NCBI GenBank assembly: GCA_033807695.1 | Contig: CM066308.1 | Location: 992,001 to 1,056,000 of the forward strand | Direction: 5' to 3' | DNA from: Daedaleopsis sinensis | Taxonomy: Eukaryota; Basidiomycota; Agaricomycetes; Polyporales; Polyporaceae | Length of the DNA stretch: 64,000 nucleotides | In this document: positions 33,719-45,249 of the stretch, in pieces | Position numbering within the stretch: the first letter of the stretch is position 1 | Layout: each line of letters starts with the position of its first letter | Notes under the pieces: generated by a model | The model's database searches: none | Told to the model about the DNA's origin: nothing | What the model saw: the letters and a program-made list of their open reading frames with translations, nothing else | Program-made: the position numbers and the translations under genes

Positions 33719-36271
33719 ATGGTGAGTCTTTAGTGCTATACGGGCCAACCGGTGCTGATTGGACTACAGACTGTCTGTACGGACTGTGGTGGAACAGTCA
33801 TCGAATACGATGCTGCTGCCGGCAATGGCTTTTGCGTGCAGTGCGGGACAGTCGTAGAAGAGAATACGATTGTCAATGAGGTGAGTTGTGATGCCAGATT
33901 TTTGGTATGTTGTTAATTGGAATCGCCCAGGTCACCTTCGGGGAGACGGGCAATGGAGCGGCCATGGTCCAGGGTAGTTTTGTAGCCCAAGGAGCCAGTA
34001 TGTTTCACGTTGTGAGAGAAGTTGCCAGCCATTGTGACATGTCATCGTTATCTAGCACGCGCGCGGATGGGTGGGATGTTTGGGAACAGAGGGAACACGG
34101 AGAGCAGAGAGCAGACTATTGCAAATGGTGCGTCGCATTTTCCACGTCTCCGACGCGTCTTGACGTCTGGTAAAGCGAGTCGAAAGATCCAGCAAGTCGC
34201 CACTGCACTCAAGCTATCCGAAATTGTCTCTCTCGCCGCGACGCGTCTGTACACGCTGGCTGTTGAGCACAAATTCACCAAGGGTCGCAAGAGCATGAAT
34301 GTCGTCGCTGTCTGTCTATATGTCGCTTGTCGTCAGAAGGAGACGAGGAACTACATGCTCATCGATTTCTCTGATTTGCTTCAGGTATGTTTTTGTTGTA
34401 TGTTACGGTCGTTTCTCATCGCGCGCAGGTCAATGTCTTTGAGCTCGGTCACACGTATCTTCAACTGGTGCAGACACTGAATCTTCGACTACCTCTTGTC
34501 GACCCCTCACATTATATCTCTCGCTTCGCGGCACTGCTGGAGTTCGGCGACGAAACGCACCAAGTCGCGATGGATGCCGTCCGTCTAGTGCAACGGTTTG
34601 ACCGCGACTGGATGACGAAGGGTCGACGTCCGGCGGGCATTTGCGGTGCTTGTCTCTTGCTTGCAGCGCGCATGAACAACTTTCGGCGGAGCGTGGCGGA
34701 GATCGTGCAAGTAGTCAAGATTGCAGACACGACCCTCAAGAAACGCCTGGAGGAGTTTCGCAAGACCCCAAGCGGTGCGTTGACGCTCGCGGATTTCCGG
34801 ACGGTATGGCTAGAGGATGAGATGGATCCGCCGGCGTACACTAAAGGGAAGGAGAAGGAAGAGCAGGAGAGGCTACTGGAGGAGAACGGGGGTGTACTCC
34901 CGGAAGAATTGGGGAAAGGTAAAGGCAAAGGCAAAGGAAAGAGGAAGAAACGCAAACGAGGCGAGGACGAAGAGGAGGAGATGGTAGCGGAGGAGCCTGT
35001 GCAGTATCCGCCCTTCAACCCCGATCCCGGCCCTTCGCAGCACCCCTACCATCCACCTATTGATCCCGCACTGCTCACCGAAGGGATCCTCACTGGTACA
35101 TCTCAGCCCGTCCCGCTCTTTCTTCCCGACGGGGACGAGCTACCATTCGGTATGCCTCAACATCACATGCAGATACACCCTTCGATGTTTGAGCCCGACC
35201 GCACCTTCGTCGACCCCTCCTCGTCAGCAGACCACCAGGTTCCCCCCGAGTCCAACCTTGACAGCGGTCTGCCTCAGATTGAAGAGAAAGAATCTCCCTT
35301 GGACGAAACTGTAGACGCTGCCGTTACTCAGGAGGTTTCCGACTTCCTTGCGAACGCGCAGAGCGCATTGCTGAACTCGGCGCTCGATGAAGCTGAGCAG
35401 CGACGGCGCGACCAGTTCTCCGGCGACGACGAGCTGCTAGGCCTCGACGAAGAGGAGCTCGACCGTTTCCTCCTCACTGAGGAAGAGGTGGCCATCAAGG
35501 AACGCGTGTGGGTCGAGATGAACAAGGAATATCTCGAGACTATCGCAGGTGAGTTTGCTACCGGATACTGTCGCGCATGAGTGGCGTGGAACATTGTTGC
35601 ACGATTGCTGAATGGTATCGGTCAGCAAAAGCCGCCCTGGAGGAGGGTCAAGACAAAGACAAGAAGACGCGCAAGGTTCGTATCCTGGTCTGGCAGACGA
35701 TTCCCTTGTTTTCCCCAACGCCCAATCATTGTTTACACATATTTATCCATGACTTCTTGTCTGCTGTCATACATTCGTTGCTGAACTATCCCCTCAGAGA
35801 CGGAAGACAAACAACAAACCCAGGGATGCATCCACTCCGCACGGTAGTACGGCAGCAGAATCCGTCCGGAACCTCATCAAAAAGAACCACAGGTACAGCA
35901 AGCGTATCAACTACAACGCCCTCAAAGACCTCTTCACCGAAGAAGACTCGGCCTTCCAGATCCCAATGGGAGACGACGACAAGGACGACGACGGCGGCCT
36001 GTACACGATGGACGACAAGAGCGATGGCGAGGGCATGCTCATCGTCGAGGAAGAGGGCGGCGGCGGCGTCGGCCAAGTCTCGTCCAAGTCTAAGTCCCGT
36101 TCCGCGAGCCTGGTCCCTGGCCTCAGCACCGCGCCGGCAGCTGCCCGTGTGCTCGGGACTATCGCGGAGGGCGACGAAGAAGATGCGGAAGGGGAAGACG
36201 ACGTCGAAGAGGATGCGGAAGAGAAGGACGACACGTACGGGGAGTGGGACGCGTACGAACAAGAGGTCTGA
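33719..36271 (+). CDS. BRF1: TFIIIB subunit Brf1
   Basis: Pol III initiation factor that binds TBP and bridges TFIIIC to the polymerase. The first predicted exon is just the ATG (33719-33721); a 48-bp intron follows and exon 2 reads TVCTDCGGTVIEYDAAAGNGFCVQCGTVV, the N-terminal zinc ribbon with CxxC pairs. Then come two cyclin-like repeats: SRKIQQVATALKLSEIVSLAATRLYTLAV...GRKSMNVVAVCLYVACRQKETRNYMLIDFSDLLQ and VNVFELGHTYLQLVQTLN...GRRPAGICGACLLLAARMNNFRRSVAEIVQVVKI. A lysine-glycine-rich linker GKGKGKGKRKKRKR and an acidic stretch follow, then the Brf1-specific homology block SKRINYNALKDLFTEEDSAF and an acidic C-terminus ending EQEV. All Brf1 domains are present in order. The gene converges with esterase B (257 bp gap). 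Confidence 0.92.
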
Positions 36272-36528
36272 AGACAACGTATCACGTCAATTGTATCCAT
36301 ACACATTGGGAAGCTGCTTGAACAAGTAGTCAGGATTCTCAGGTTCAGTGCTAAGCACACCGTTTCGGTGCTCTCGGGTTGGGGTGTGACCAGGGGCGAC
36401 CGAGGGAACAGAAAACGACTGAATTGTGAACGAGATCTAACAGGATCTTATTTGGATCAGAACTATCTAGCATCTACAACCCGCAAACCACTTGACTCCG
36501 CAGAAGAGCCACGGTCATCACGACCCCC

Positions 36529-39085
36529 TCATATAGGGAACTCGAGCGACAGCTTGGTCAGGAGCTTCATTGCGTCGACGCGGTAGTTGTCGTCCGTAAT
36601 CGAGAGCGGGGTCACCCCGTCGAGGAACGTGAGCAGCTTCGGCGCGCTTGTCGTGTACTGGGGCCAGGGGATGCCCGGCTTCCCGTTCGGGTCGAGGCGG
36701 TTGACGAAGTGTATGAGGTAGTTCGTCATGTCGCCGCCTCCGAAGATGTTGATGATGTCCGTCCCGTGCGCCTGAAAGAGCAAGATGATAGAAGTTGAAA
36801 GTCAGGATCAGGGATCAGTCGAGCAGGCATGGGGCGGCGGCGCACCGATCCGAGTACGGGTAGATCCTTCAGGCGTTTGTTCACTAACCGAAAAATGGGT
36901 CGCATATGTGAGGGGAGTGACATGAGAGGCTGGGCTCGTGTACTCACAGAACGCCCATGTCGGCTGCTTGCTCGTGTGCTCGAGGAAGAATCGGCGCGGG
37001 GCCTGAAAGACTAGATCGCCCTGGATCGCCGCCACGCGCTTGAACTGGGGCGTGAGTACGTTTCGGAGGCCGGTGTCGAATGGAGAGCCGTCGGCGGGAT
37101 CAGCGGGATATAGTGCGAGCATGCTCGTCATGTCCGTCTGCGAGATGTTGGGCATGTAGTTCCCGCGCATGTACCCCTCGAGCGCGTCCTCCGTCCTATC
37201 CCCGGGACAACGCGTCAGAGGCGAGGGTGTGTGATACTACACGGGAGGACACACGTGATGTTTCTGAGGGACAAGGAGAACAGCGTCCCCTCGTCGTCGC
37301 AGTCCTGCGTGGTATTGAGCGATAGCCGTAGGGTAATAGCCGTTGTGCAAGCTCACCCCAGTCACAAAGGGGATCTTGGCGACCTGACCCTTCTGCACCA
37401 GCTTCTGCGGCCAGTCGGTGAGAAATTTACCGTCCGCGCGAGGCTGCCACGTCAGCCGCAGTGACTATCACGATGCGTTCATGGAGACAGAAGTCAGAAC
37501 CGTATGCAGCTCGGGAGACCACCCGTTACTCACCTGATAAGAGAGGATGCCGGGAGACTTGTTTACCGCCTTCTTCAGTATCTCGAACGGGACGTGCCGC
37601 AGACACTGCAACGTGTCTGCGGCTCCAGCGCAACCGGTTTGCGTGACGAGCGCGTCGTAGTCACCCTGGCCATGGCTGATGTCGCCTACGGGGATCGGCG
37701 AGCCGGACTGCATGAACGCGCCGCGGAAGAGCCCCTCGGTATTCCCGCCGTTGGTGATCATCTGAAGCCCGACGGAGATTGCACCCGCGCTTTCGCCCCA
37801 TCTGTGCCATAGCAGATGCGGTCAGATCAGTCGTCCAGACAAAACGTAGACGGTGAGGGAAGGAAAGGGAAGGGAAGGGAAGGGAAATGATCAGCGCCTG
37901 GAGCCGTCTACGGACCCAAGCCAAATCAGACATACATTGTTACTTTCGTGGGATCTCCCCCGAATGCGGATATGTACTTCTGAATCCAATGAAGGGCGAG
38001 GCGTTCTACGGAGAGGGCTGTCAGGTTCAACGGGCTATGGCTGGGCATGAATGGTTCACTGACGGTCCTGCAGACCGAGGTTGCCGACGCCCGCGTTCTT
38101 GACTTCTTGACTTGCTAGGAATCCGTAGGCTGCCAATCGGTTGTCAGCTGGACTCCAATGATTACAGTCGTTTCACTCGTACCAGATACACTATCGCATT
38201 CGTCAGTAAACTGTGCGCCTGCGGTAAACCGTTTTACCTCTTACCGGTAGTTCATACTGACAAAGATGACAGGTTCTCCAAGCGTGACCGAACGCCGAAC
38301 AACAATCCCGCCGTCGTAGCTGTCGGAAACACAAGGCCCGGTCAATGTCCATTCATCACACACGTCAGTCGTAGGACGCTCACGTGTTCGTACCGCCGAC
38401 CTCGAAGCCCCCTTGTACTCAAGTTAGTGTACATGTCGTAGACGGAAGATGTCGTTTCATTGAAACAAACCTCCGTATATCCACTAGAGGTAAAATCAGT
38501 TATCTTCCCTGATTTCGTGAATAGTGGAGTTACTCACTACCGCAACAGGCAACTTCGCATTCGATTTCGTACCGGCAGGGACGATAACGTTTATAGACAG
38601 ACCTATCCCGCGTGCTGTCAGTCGAGAAGCGCAAGATCACATGGACAGCGCCGTCCTCACAATCCTCGTCGGACGGAGACACGACGTTGTAGATACCGTT
38701 CACGATAAATTCGACAGTCTCCTGCGGGAGGCCAGAAAGCACGGGAACGTCAACCGCCTGCTGTGGACATGCCGGTCCATACGCTGTCGCCGTCTGAATG
38801 CCTGTGTATGGGCCTACGGGATCGGGAAGGTTGAAGCGGAGGTCCCCGACGCTGCAATAGGCGGAGATGAGCGTGGGTCTCCCGGCGAAAGCTCGTGAGA
38901 TGCAAGTAACCAACGTACGGTGCTTTTCCGAAGGGAATACCGAGGAACCTGTTGACGATGCCGTCCGAGGTGCCTAGGAAAGTGCCATTGTCGAGCTGGA
39001 CTATTGGGAGACCGCGTTTGTCCGTCGGGACAGCGAGAACGACACTGGTGACGAGAGGGAGCAGGAAGAGAGGTCGAGCGAGCAT
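36529..39085 (-). CDS. Type-B carboxylesterase/lipase B (secreted)
   Basis: Signal peptide MLARPLFLLPLVTSVVLAVP followed by a TDKR processing-like site, as in esterase C. Then VQLDNGTFLGTSDGIVNRFLGIPFGKAP, GDLRFNLPDPVGPYTG, AYGPACPQQAVDVP, a 13-bp microexon (38471-38483, WIYGG), GNLGLQ-region exons, the GESAG nucleophile exon with ISVGLQMITNGGNTEGLFRGAFMQSGSPIPVGD, the CDDEGT acid exon, DLVFQAPRRFFLEHTSKQPTWAF, NKRLKDLPVLGS, and the catalytic histidine in AHGTDIINIFGGGDM. It ends SLEFPI. The triad is complete. Closest to esterase C by signal peptide, motif wording and core promoter spacing. Substrate unknown; family members act on lipids and aryl or sterol esters. Confidence 0.85.
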
Positions 39086-39173
39086 CTCGAGATAGCGTTC
39101 AGATCCAGGGAAGGAGTGAGAGCTGTGGGGGAGGGAATGGCAGGACCCTGCGGTCTCATCTTCTCCCTGGCCG

Positions 39174-39180
39174 TATTTAT
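39174..39180 (-). promoter_or_regulatory. TATA box of esterase B
   Basis: ATAAATA on the minus strand, about 89 bp before the ATG. Esterase C has the same ataaata box about 85 bp before its ATG, so the core promoter seems conserved between the paralogs. Confidence 0.6.
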
Positions 39181-39256
39181 TCCATGTAGCCCATAGCGCG
39201 GATGTGACGGCAAGCCGGTGCTTTCACGACGCACTTGCATTGTTGCTGACGGGCTC

Positions 39257-39285
39257 AGGCTCAAGGGTGTTCCGCTTGAGCCTGT
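39257..39285. repeat. Perfect 10-bp hairpin upstream of esterase B
   Basis: caggctcaag (39257-39266) and its exact reverse complement cttgagcctg (39276-39285) around a 9-base loop, about 80 bp upstream of the TATA box. Could be a dyad-symmetric factor site. Confidence 0.75.
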
Positions 39286-39299
39286 GTCCAGAGACTGAT

Positions 39300-40640
39300 C
39301 GTCGCCAAATTTCATGAGCCGGTCACTTCCGTAAACGATCGGCGTTCAAAACCAGGAGCTCCCTGCGACGAGTGAGAGAGAGAATGGTACGACCATGCGA
39401 CTTGAGCAGCATCCTTGGGTCGGGGGTCAAAAACCCGGATAGTCACAACCAGGTTCGGTCTACAGTGCGACGAACTGAGATAGGCTTCCATTGATCAAGT
39501 GATGCAATGTCACCGTCGACCTTGTTGAAACATGAACGGAAATCGGAAATCGGAAAACTGACGTGGTTGAAGTCTGAGGTGTTTGGGAGAGTAATCAGCT
39601 TGCTAGTACCACTGCATGACTATGACCGAAATCATGTTCTTATTGAATCGTAAGACATCTGATGGATGCATATTGTCATCATTGACAAGGTGATATTTTG
39701 GTTCGGGGCGTTGACCCCGGGTCTGTGTTTCGGGATTATCAAGTATTTTGGCTGCCAGTGTTTGAAGTCGTGAGTCAATGAATGTACGATAGTAAAGAGT
39801 TACGTGTCCAGACGAACCGTGACAGCGCCGCGTAGTGAACAACACCATTGAATTTTACAGAACAAGCCTCCAGCCTGCTAGTATTGCCTTTCAGACTCTC
39901 CTAGTGGTTTTTTTCGTGACCGACATAGTATGCATGTCGGCAGAAGAGCTCATCCGACTCTATGGAACAAATGATGACATGTCTGCCAAGTGTTGTCATA
40001 CGGAGGTGTTTCTCCTGCTCAGTGTACTATGAGCTACCGCAAAGTTAAGAGCAACTGCCAGCTTCAAAATGACAACAAAGAAGTGATGGACGAGGAGGAC
40101 GGTAGCGCAGCGCAGCGACGCCGAGCGGAAGTTCGAACGCAGTCTGAGTGAGATCTTGAGATGTGACGTCAACTTGAAGGGCGCCAACCTGGCGCCAACC
40201 GAAGTATCTTCGCACGGCACGGTCGAGCCGCCCGAGTCCAGTGGTTTCCCTTACTACTATTTGCAGGCTGAGGTTGGTATAGCTTTAACCCTCCGGGTCA
40301 ACTGATATTAGACACATGTCAGATACATGCAGGATCGTCGTCGAGGTCCGCTATCGGCGTGGGATGGGGGTGAGTACTTCGTTCTCTGTCTGAGGCTCGG
40401 TTCGCCTAAAATCTCATATCATGCTTTCTACTACTAGTTGCTGCGTTGATTATAACTGATACTCCTTCATAGAGAACTAAAGCGACGACCTGTAGGAGCA
40501 CCTTCAAGCCGAAAGACTGAAGTGACTCTGCAAGTGCAGCTGCTAGCCCGCCGATTCATAAATCACCCCTGGCAGGATTCACCCCAGCCTCGGAAAGAGT
40601 TTGAATGCGCTGCTCGTGGGTGCTTACAACACGCGTCTCG
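39300..40640. other. Intergenic stretch, no recognised gene
   Basis: Short frames only. Contains a tandem ggcgccaacc pair (40180-40201). Confidence 0.45.
40180..40201. promoter_or_regulatory. Tandem ggcgccaacc motif
   Basis: Two adjacent 11-bp copies, each with the GGCGCC core seen in E2F/MBF-type cell-cycle sites. The closest possible target is unclear. Confidence 0.3.
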
Positions 40641-40809
40641 GTGTATCTATATAAATCAGGCTAGACTCGTACTCTGAGCTCCTTGATGAAGCTTCTTGAC
40701 GACAGAACGTTGGTCAGGAGGAGCTCAATGTGGCGATGTGGTGGGAACCTGTTCTAAGTCGTGCAAGCAAGGCAGATCATCTCCGCCCAACTATCTCGGT
40801 CGTGCCAAT

Positions 40810-41139
40810 ATGCACGAGGTTGAACATCAACTGAGACATCGCGGTAGTATTCTACAGATAAGTGGAAGCTCTGAAACTTCCGCGGCTATGACCCAGGATA
40901 CAGTAGTAGTTACGCTTCTGCCCTGCCAGGATGTGCCACCATTCTCCATAGGCGTTTGCGACAACTTCCGGCACGGGAAGAACGCTGCACATGGCCCTCC
41001 TCCGTCACAAAGAGGTTTCATACTTCCAACATTAATCGTCTGCTTTGCACTGACGGTATCGTGCTCGTGTGAAGACACTTGTAGGGTACAAACTCAGTTC
41101 CTGGAACCCTGTTTAGGAGCCCATTGCCGGTTCACTTAA
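40810..41139 (+). CDS. Doubtful small ORF downstream of a TATA box
   Basis: A good TATA box (tatataaat, 40647-40655) is followed by a frame open from before 40700 to the stop at 41137-41139. The first ATG in that frame is at 40810 and gives 109 residues beginning MHEVEHQLRHRG and ending with a hydrophobic stretch FILPTLIVCFALTVSCSC and a cysteine-containing tail. No family recognised. It may be a small secreted or membrane protein, a fragment of an older gene, or chance. Confidence 0.22.
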   Translation: MHEVEHQLRHRGSILQISGSSETSAAMTQDTVVVTLLPCQDVPPFSIGVCDNFRHGKNAAHGPPPSQRGFILPTLIVCFALTVSCSCEDTCRVQTQFLEPCLGAHCRFT

Positions 41140-41506
41140 ATGCCAGTCCTGAATCAAGCTCTCAGGATCTCACCCGCCATATCTGCGACCACCATTCCTC
41201 ACTATCAGTGCACTTATTGCAGAACGATTTCCTTCCGCACTGTGGCAGTAGCTATTAGCACTAAGCAGTGCGCACTAGGACAGGACCTGGACTGCGGATT
41301 CCCAGAATACCACTCACGTGATCTCGGAAACGCGTATCGGGATTCGGGATATTCTGCTTAGCGCTTATAGGTATGTGGCTCTTTCTTCTCGACCACATTG
41401 TCGTCTGGCTCGTCTGTCCGAAGCCGTATGTCATGCATCGACAACAAGATATACACGACTGACAGATATTCTGCTTTGCTTCAAGATCAATTTGGACCGG
41501 TCCGTC

Positions 41507-44500
41507 ATGATCTGGTCGTTCGTACGATCCAACCTCAACTTCTACCGACTACACTTCCTCGCCTTGTGAGTCTTTGCAGGGGTTGCTACAGATTATAGTC
41601 GCACTCACAGTTCCTGAAGTGCAATTATACCTTTACTCGGAGCTACTGTGCTGTGGGCGAGTAACGGTAAATTCCCGATCGCCTTTGTCGATGCGCTTTA
41701 CATCTGCATCTCCGGTGCGACGGGGACCGGCCTCGCCACTGCCGATCTCAGCTCTTTGACAGCCTGGCAGCAAGCCATCATTGTCATTCTTGAGATTATT
41801 GGGAATCAGGTGAGTAGAGTACGAGCCGGCTAAGGCTGATATGTGGCGCACGCTCACCTTCATTGTCAGGCCGCCGTTGCTTGGGTCGTCGTGTGTATCA
41901 GGAGGTATTTGCGTGCCTCTTTTACTCTGGAGACGGCTAACATGTGCTTTGCGTAGATGGTACTTTCTGCGCAACCTTAAGCACATCGTCGCTGCTGAGC
42001 TGTCGAGGTCCAATACAAATCCACCGCCACACGAGGCATCACCATCGCTCCGACACATCCGCGAGACGCTAGCTCGCTTTAAGCGTGAGCGGGACGAGAA
42101 GAGCCTCGCTCCATGGCCGCATACGCGACCTAAAGCTACGAGGAAAGCGAACCATCATCGCGACGGCATACGCCCAGAAATGGTCCGCAGGCTCGACATC
42201 GCCCCTCAGCCAATCAACCCCATGGGATCGCGTGCACCCAACCTGCCATCGGAGTCGGAGATGGTCGTCTCCACGAGCGGCATAGAAATACTTACCCGCA
42301 CCGCGAGCCGGCGGTCTGTCGCCCCCTCGCATCACCCACCACCTGCCGAGGACGACTTTGGCGGTTTCCCCAGCCCCCCGCTGATCATCTCCCGTGTTCT
42401 TCAGAGAGTCTCGCCCCGTTTCCAGCGCAAGATCGAGCGGACGTTCACCGTACCGCGCACCGAGACTCTTGTACCTAGCGCGGGCGGCGCTGTCGTGGCG
42501 CCTGAAGGCCCGGTGAAATCTGTCCCCTATCTCAGCTTCAGTGCCACGGTGCGGAACTCGACGTTCCATGGGCTGACGCAGGAGAACATCGAAGAGCTCG
42601 GCGGTGTAGAGTATCGAGCTTTAACGGCTCTGATGTGGATTATACCATTGGTATGTGATTCGATAGCGGGTGAGGTGCTCTCCGTGGATGCTGACTATGT
42701 TTTAGTACTACTTCGGGCTTGTGTCCATCTGCTTCGTTATCAATGCTCCATACATGGCGCTACCGAAATGGGACGAGAACTTCCATCCTCCGCTGCAGCA
42801 TCGAGAAATCAACGTAGTTTGGTGAGTGTCACGAACAACTAAATATGCTGCCGCCCTCACCGAGTATTAGGTACACGGCATTCCAAGTCATCGGTGCTTG
42901 GGCAAACACCGGTACATCTCTTCCAGCATACTTCCTCAGGCGCACGTGACGCTCATGTCTTTGCCGGAATGTCTCTCGTTGACCAAGGCATGGTACCGTT
43001 CCAGACAGCTTATCCGCTCGTTCTTTGTTTGGTCATCTGCGTTCTCGCGGGGAACACATGTCTGGTGAGGATGTCGACCTACGGCTGGCCGGCTTCCGCT
43101 GACTCATGAGTATTGCCAACAGCCAATATTGTACGTTCTGCCTCCGTTCACCGTTCACCGATGTCCACGGAGTTACTGACGCCTTTCTCTCGATGAAGTC
43201 TCCGTCTGATGATGTAGGTTTTCACCGTGCCGGAGAATAGCCTATGAATACTGACATACCCGAAGCTGGGGCCTCACAAAGCTCCCAGGACGTTCACGGA
43301 TGAAAGAATCGCTGCACTTCCTGCTAGATCATCCGCGAAGATGCACAATCTACCTGTTCCCTTCGCGCCAAACATGGCTGCTCTTCGTCATCGTCATGTT
43401 TCTAAAGTAGGCACACTTAAGATGCAATATACGCTCAGAGTGACAGCGGATGCTAACCCTCAGTATAGCTGCACTAACCTGCTATTCGACCTCGTCCTCA
43501 ACCAGGGAAACCCGGCCACCGAGAGCATTTCGTTCGGGGTGAGATTCCTCGACGCCCTACTGATCGCCGCTGCCTGCAGGAATGCAGGGTATCAGCCAAT
43601 CCCGATGTCTTCTTTGTATCCCGCCGTGCAGTACGACTCTTCTCTCGCTCATCTCCGTCCTTCGATGCTCACACGTATGCAGAGTGCTCTTCGTAATCAT
43701 GATGTACATCGCAATCTATCCCATAGCGATGAGGTAGGCCCATGTGTGCTTCCTCCTTCTCTGCCGGGTGCTCACGTCAACCGGGCCCGGGCAGCGTGCG
43801 GGGAACGAACGTCTACGAGGCGATCTCGCTCGGTGTCTACCCCGAGGCTGAGGAGAAAGACGAGATCAACGATGACGCCCACTGGAACCGGCCGACAGAG
43901 TCCCGGGTCGCAATATGGGGCCGATATTTCATGCGCCACGCGCGCCGGCAGCTAGCTTTCGGTATTGCACACTTCTGACCCGCATCATCTGGTATCAACC
44001 TCGCTCTTTTGACAGATATGTGGTGGCTCGCGCTGTCGCTGTTCCTCCTCTGCATTATAGAGGTGCGCCTCCTGTTGCTCCCCGTGCCCTGAGTGCCATG
44101 CACCATCTCCGGCTGACTCACCGACCAGCGCAAGAACCTCATCGACCCGGAGAAACAGTCCTGGTTCAACGTCTTCGCGCTAAGTCCGTACATCCCCTCT
44201 CCGTACTGTGCTCCCATGTATTCATCCTCTACAGTCTTCGAGCTCGTTTCGGCATACGGCACGGTCGGCCTGTCCCTCGGTATCCCAGGAGTAAGCTCAG
44301 TGCTCCGGCTTGACCTCACCGTTGCTTATGCATGTTCGCCTCATTCCCACAGCGCAACTACTCCCTCTCCGGTGAATTCCGCACGCTCTCCAAGCTCATC
44401 GTCACGCTCGTGATGCTCCGTGGCAGGCACCGCGGCCTGCCCGTCGCCCTCGATCGCGCCGTGCTCATGCCGAGCGAGTTTCTCGCCGAGCGTCGTCCGC

Positions 44501-44826
44501 GTTCCTATTCACAGTCGCACTCGCAGCCCCAGTTACCCTACACGCACTCTCACAAGGGCGAGCACGCGATGGCCGAGAAGGAGGGGCGGCATGACCCCGA
44601 GTGTGGAGATATCCCGCACCCGCTGCGCCGCGGCACAGACGAGCTGGAGGCGCGCATGCGCACACGCACACGCACGATCAGCCTCGTCGTGGAGGAGAGG
44701 CGCGAGGCGGACGTGAAGGGGACGGTGGTAGGTATGGCCCCGCCGTGGCTTGCTGACCACGCTGTGGCCGAAGCCAGCTGCAGCTCGAGCGTCGAAGGCT
44801 CGGTTGGTGCGGCCGCCGGTGCGTGA
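41507..44826 (+). CDS. TRK1: TRK-type high-affinity potassium transporter
   Basis: Plasma-membrane K+ uptake protein of the fungal Trk/TrkH superfamily. Exon 1 reads MIWSFVRSNLNFYRLHFLAF across the first intron (41566-41619) into IIPLLGATVLWASNGKFPIAF. The first selectivity-filter region is DALYICISGATGTGLATADLSSLTAWQQ; AAVAWVVVCIRRWYFLRNLKHIV follows. A large hydrophilic loop (about 41990-42560) is typical of fungal Trk. Then YYFGLVSICFVINAPYM, YTAFQVIGAWANTG, SLVDQGMVPFQTAYPLVL, PIFLRLMIW (spread over 8-bp and 15-bp exons), SLHFLLDHPRRCTIYLFPSRQTW, VRFLDALLIAAACRNAGYQ, MMYIAIYPIAM, STNVYE, FELVSAYGTVGLSLGIP, NYSLSGEFRTLSKLIV and LRGRHRGLP. The C-tail is hydrophilic. One intron (42912-42966) lacks an AG acceptor. 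An upstream start is possible. Confidence 0.85.
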
Positions 44827-45138
44827 GCGCATCGCATAGCAGGCCAAGGGCGGATTGGACTCAAGAGACACATCTGCAAATTCAACTGATGGACACTGCG
44901 GCTTGACTCGGGATACTGTACGACCTTGACACGACACGACTCGAATTCCCGACATGCATATGAACTGACCAGTTTTGACTTACGCGCACATACGGTAGAT
45001 TGCTTTCGTTCGCTCTGTTGGATGTATTTGTATCGTTGTTTTGCACGCGGCGTAGTGATTTCTCGTCGCAATATAACAGTACGTGGTCATTCGAGTACAG
45101 TATTGTTGTCGTCGCAGGGGATAGCATGGAACTCGATT

Positions 45139-45145
45139 AAAAAAA
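45139..45145 (-). terminator. Pol III terminator of tRNA-Leu
   Basis: Seven T in the transcript sense, starting 5 bases after the tRNA 3' end. Confidence 0.85.
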
Positions 45146-45149
45146 GTAT

Positions 45150-45249
45150 GACGAGAGCGGGATTCGAACCCGCGCCCTTTCGGACTAGATGAGGTGACTT
45201 TGAGTAGACCGCCTGATTCTAGCGCCTTAGACCGCTCGGCCATCTCGCC
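45150..45249 (-). tRNA. tRNA-Leu (anticodon CAG) with short intron
   Basis: Folds as a class II tRNA. Acceptor GGCGAGA pairs with TCTCGTC (one G-T pair), the D-arm is GCCGAGCGGTCTAAGGC, and the anticodon stem CTAGA/TCTAG carries loop AT-CAG-G. The T-arm is GCGGGTTCGAATCCCGC. The long variable arm contains TCCGAAAGGGC. The anticodon maps to 45213-45215. About 21 extra bases after position 37 (about 45191-45211) are a canonical nuclear tRNA intron. CCA is not encoded, as expected. It reads the leucine codon CUG. Confidence 0.95.

Noticed and set aside
45138..45249. tRNA-Leu intron as evidence for a pseudogene
   Set aside because: All stems pair, the terminator is present, and the insert lies at the canonical position after base 37, so it is a normal intron.
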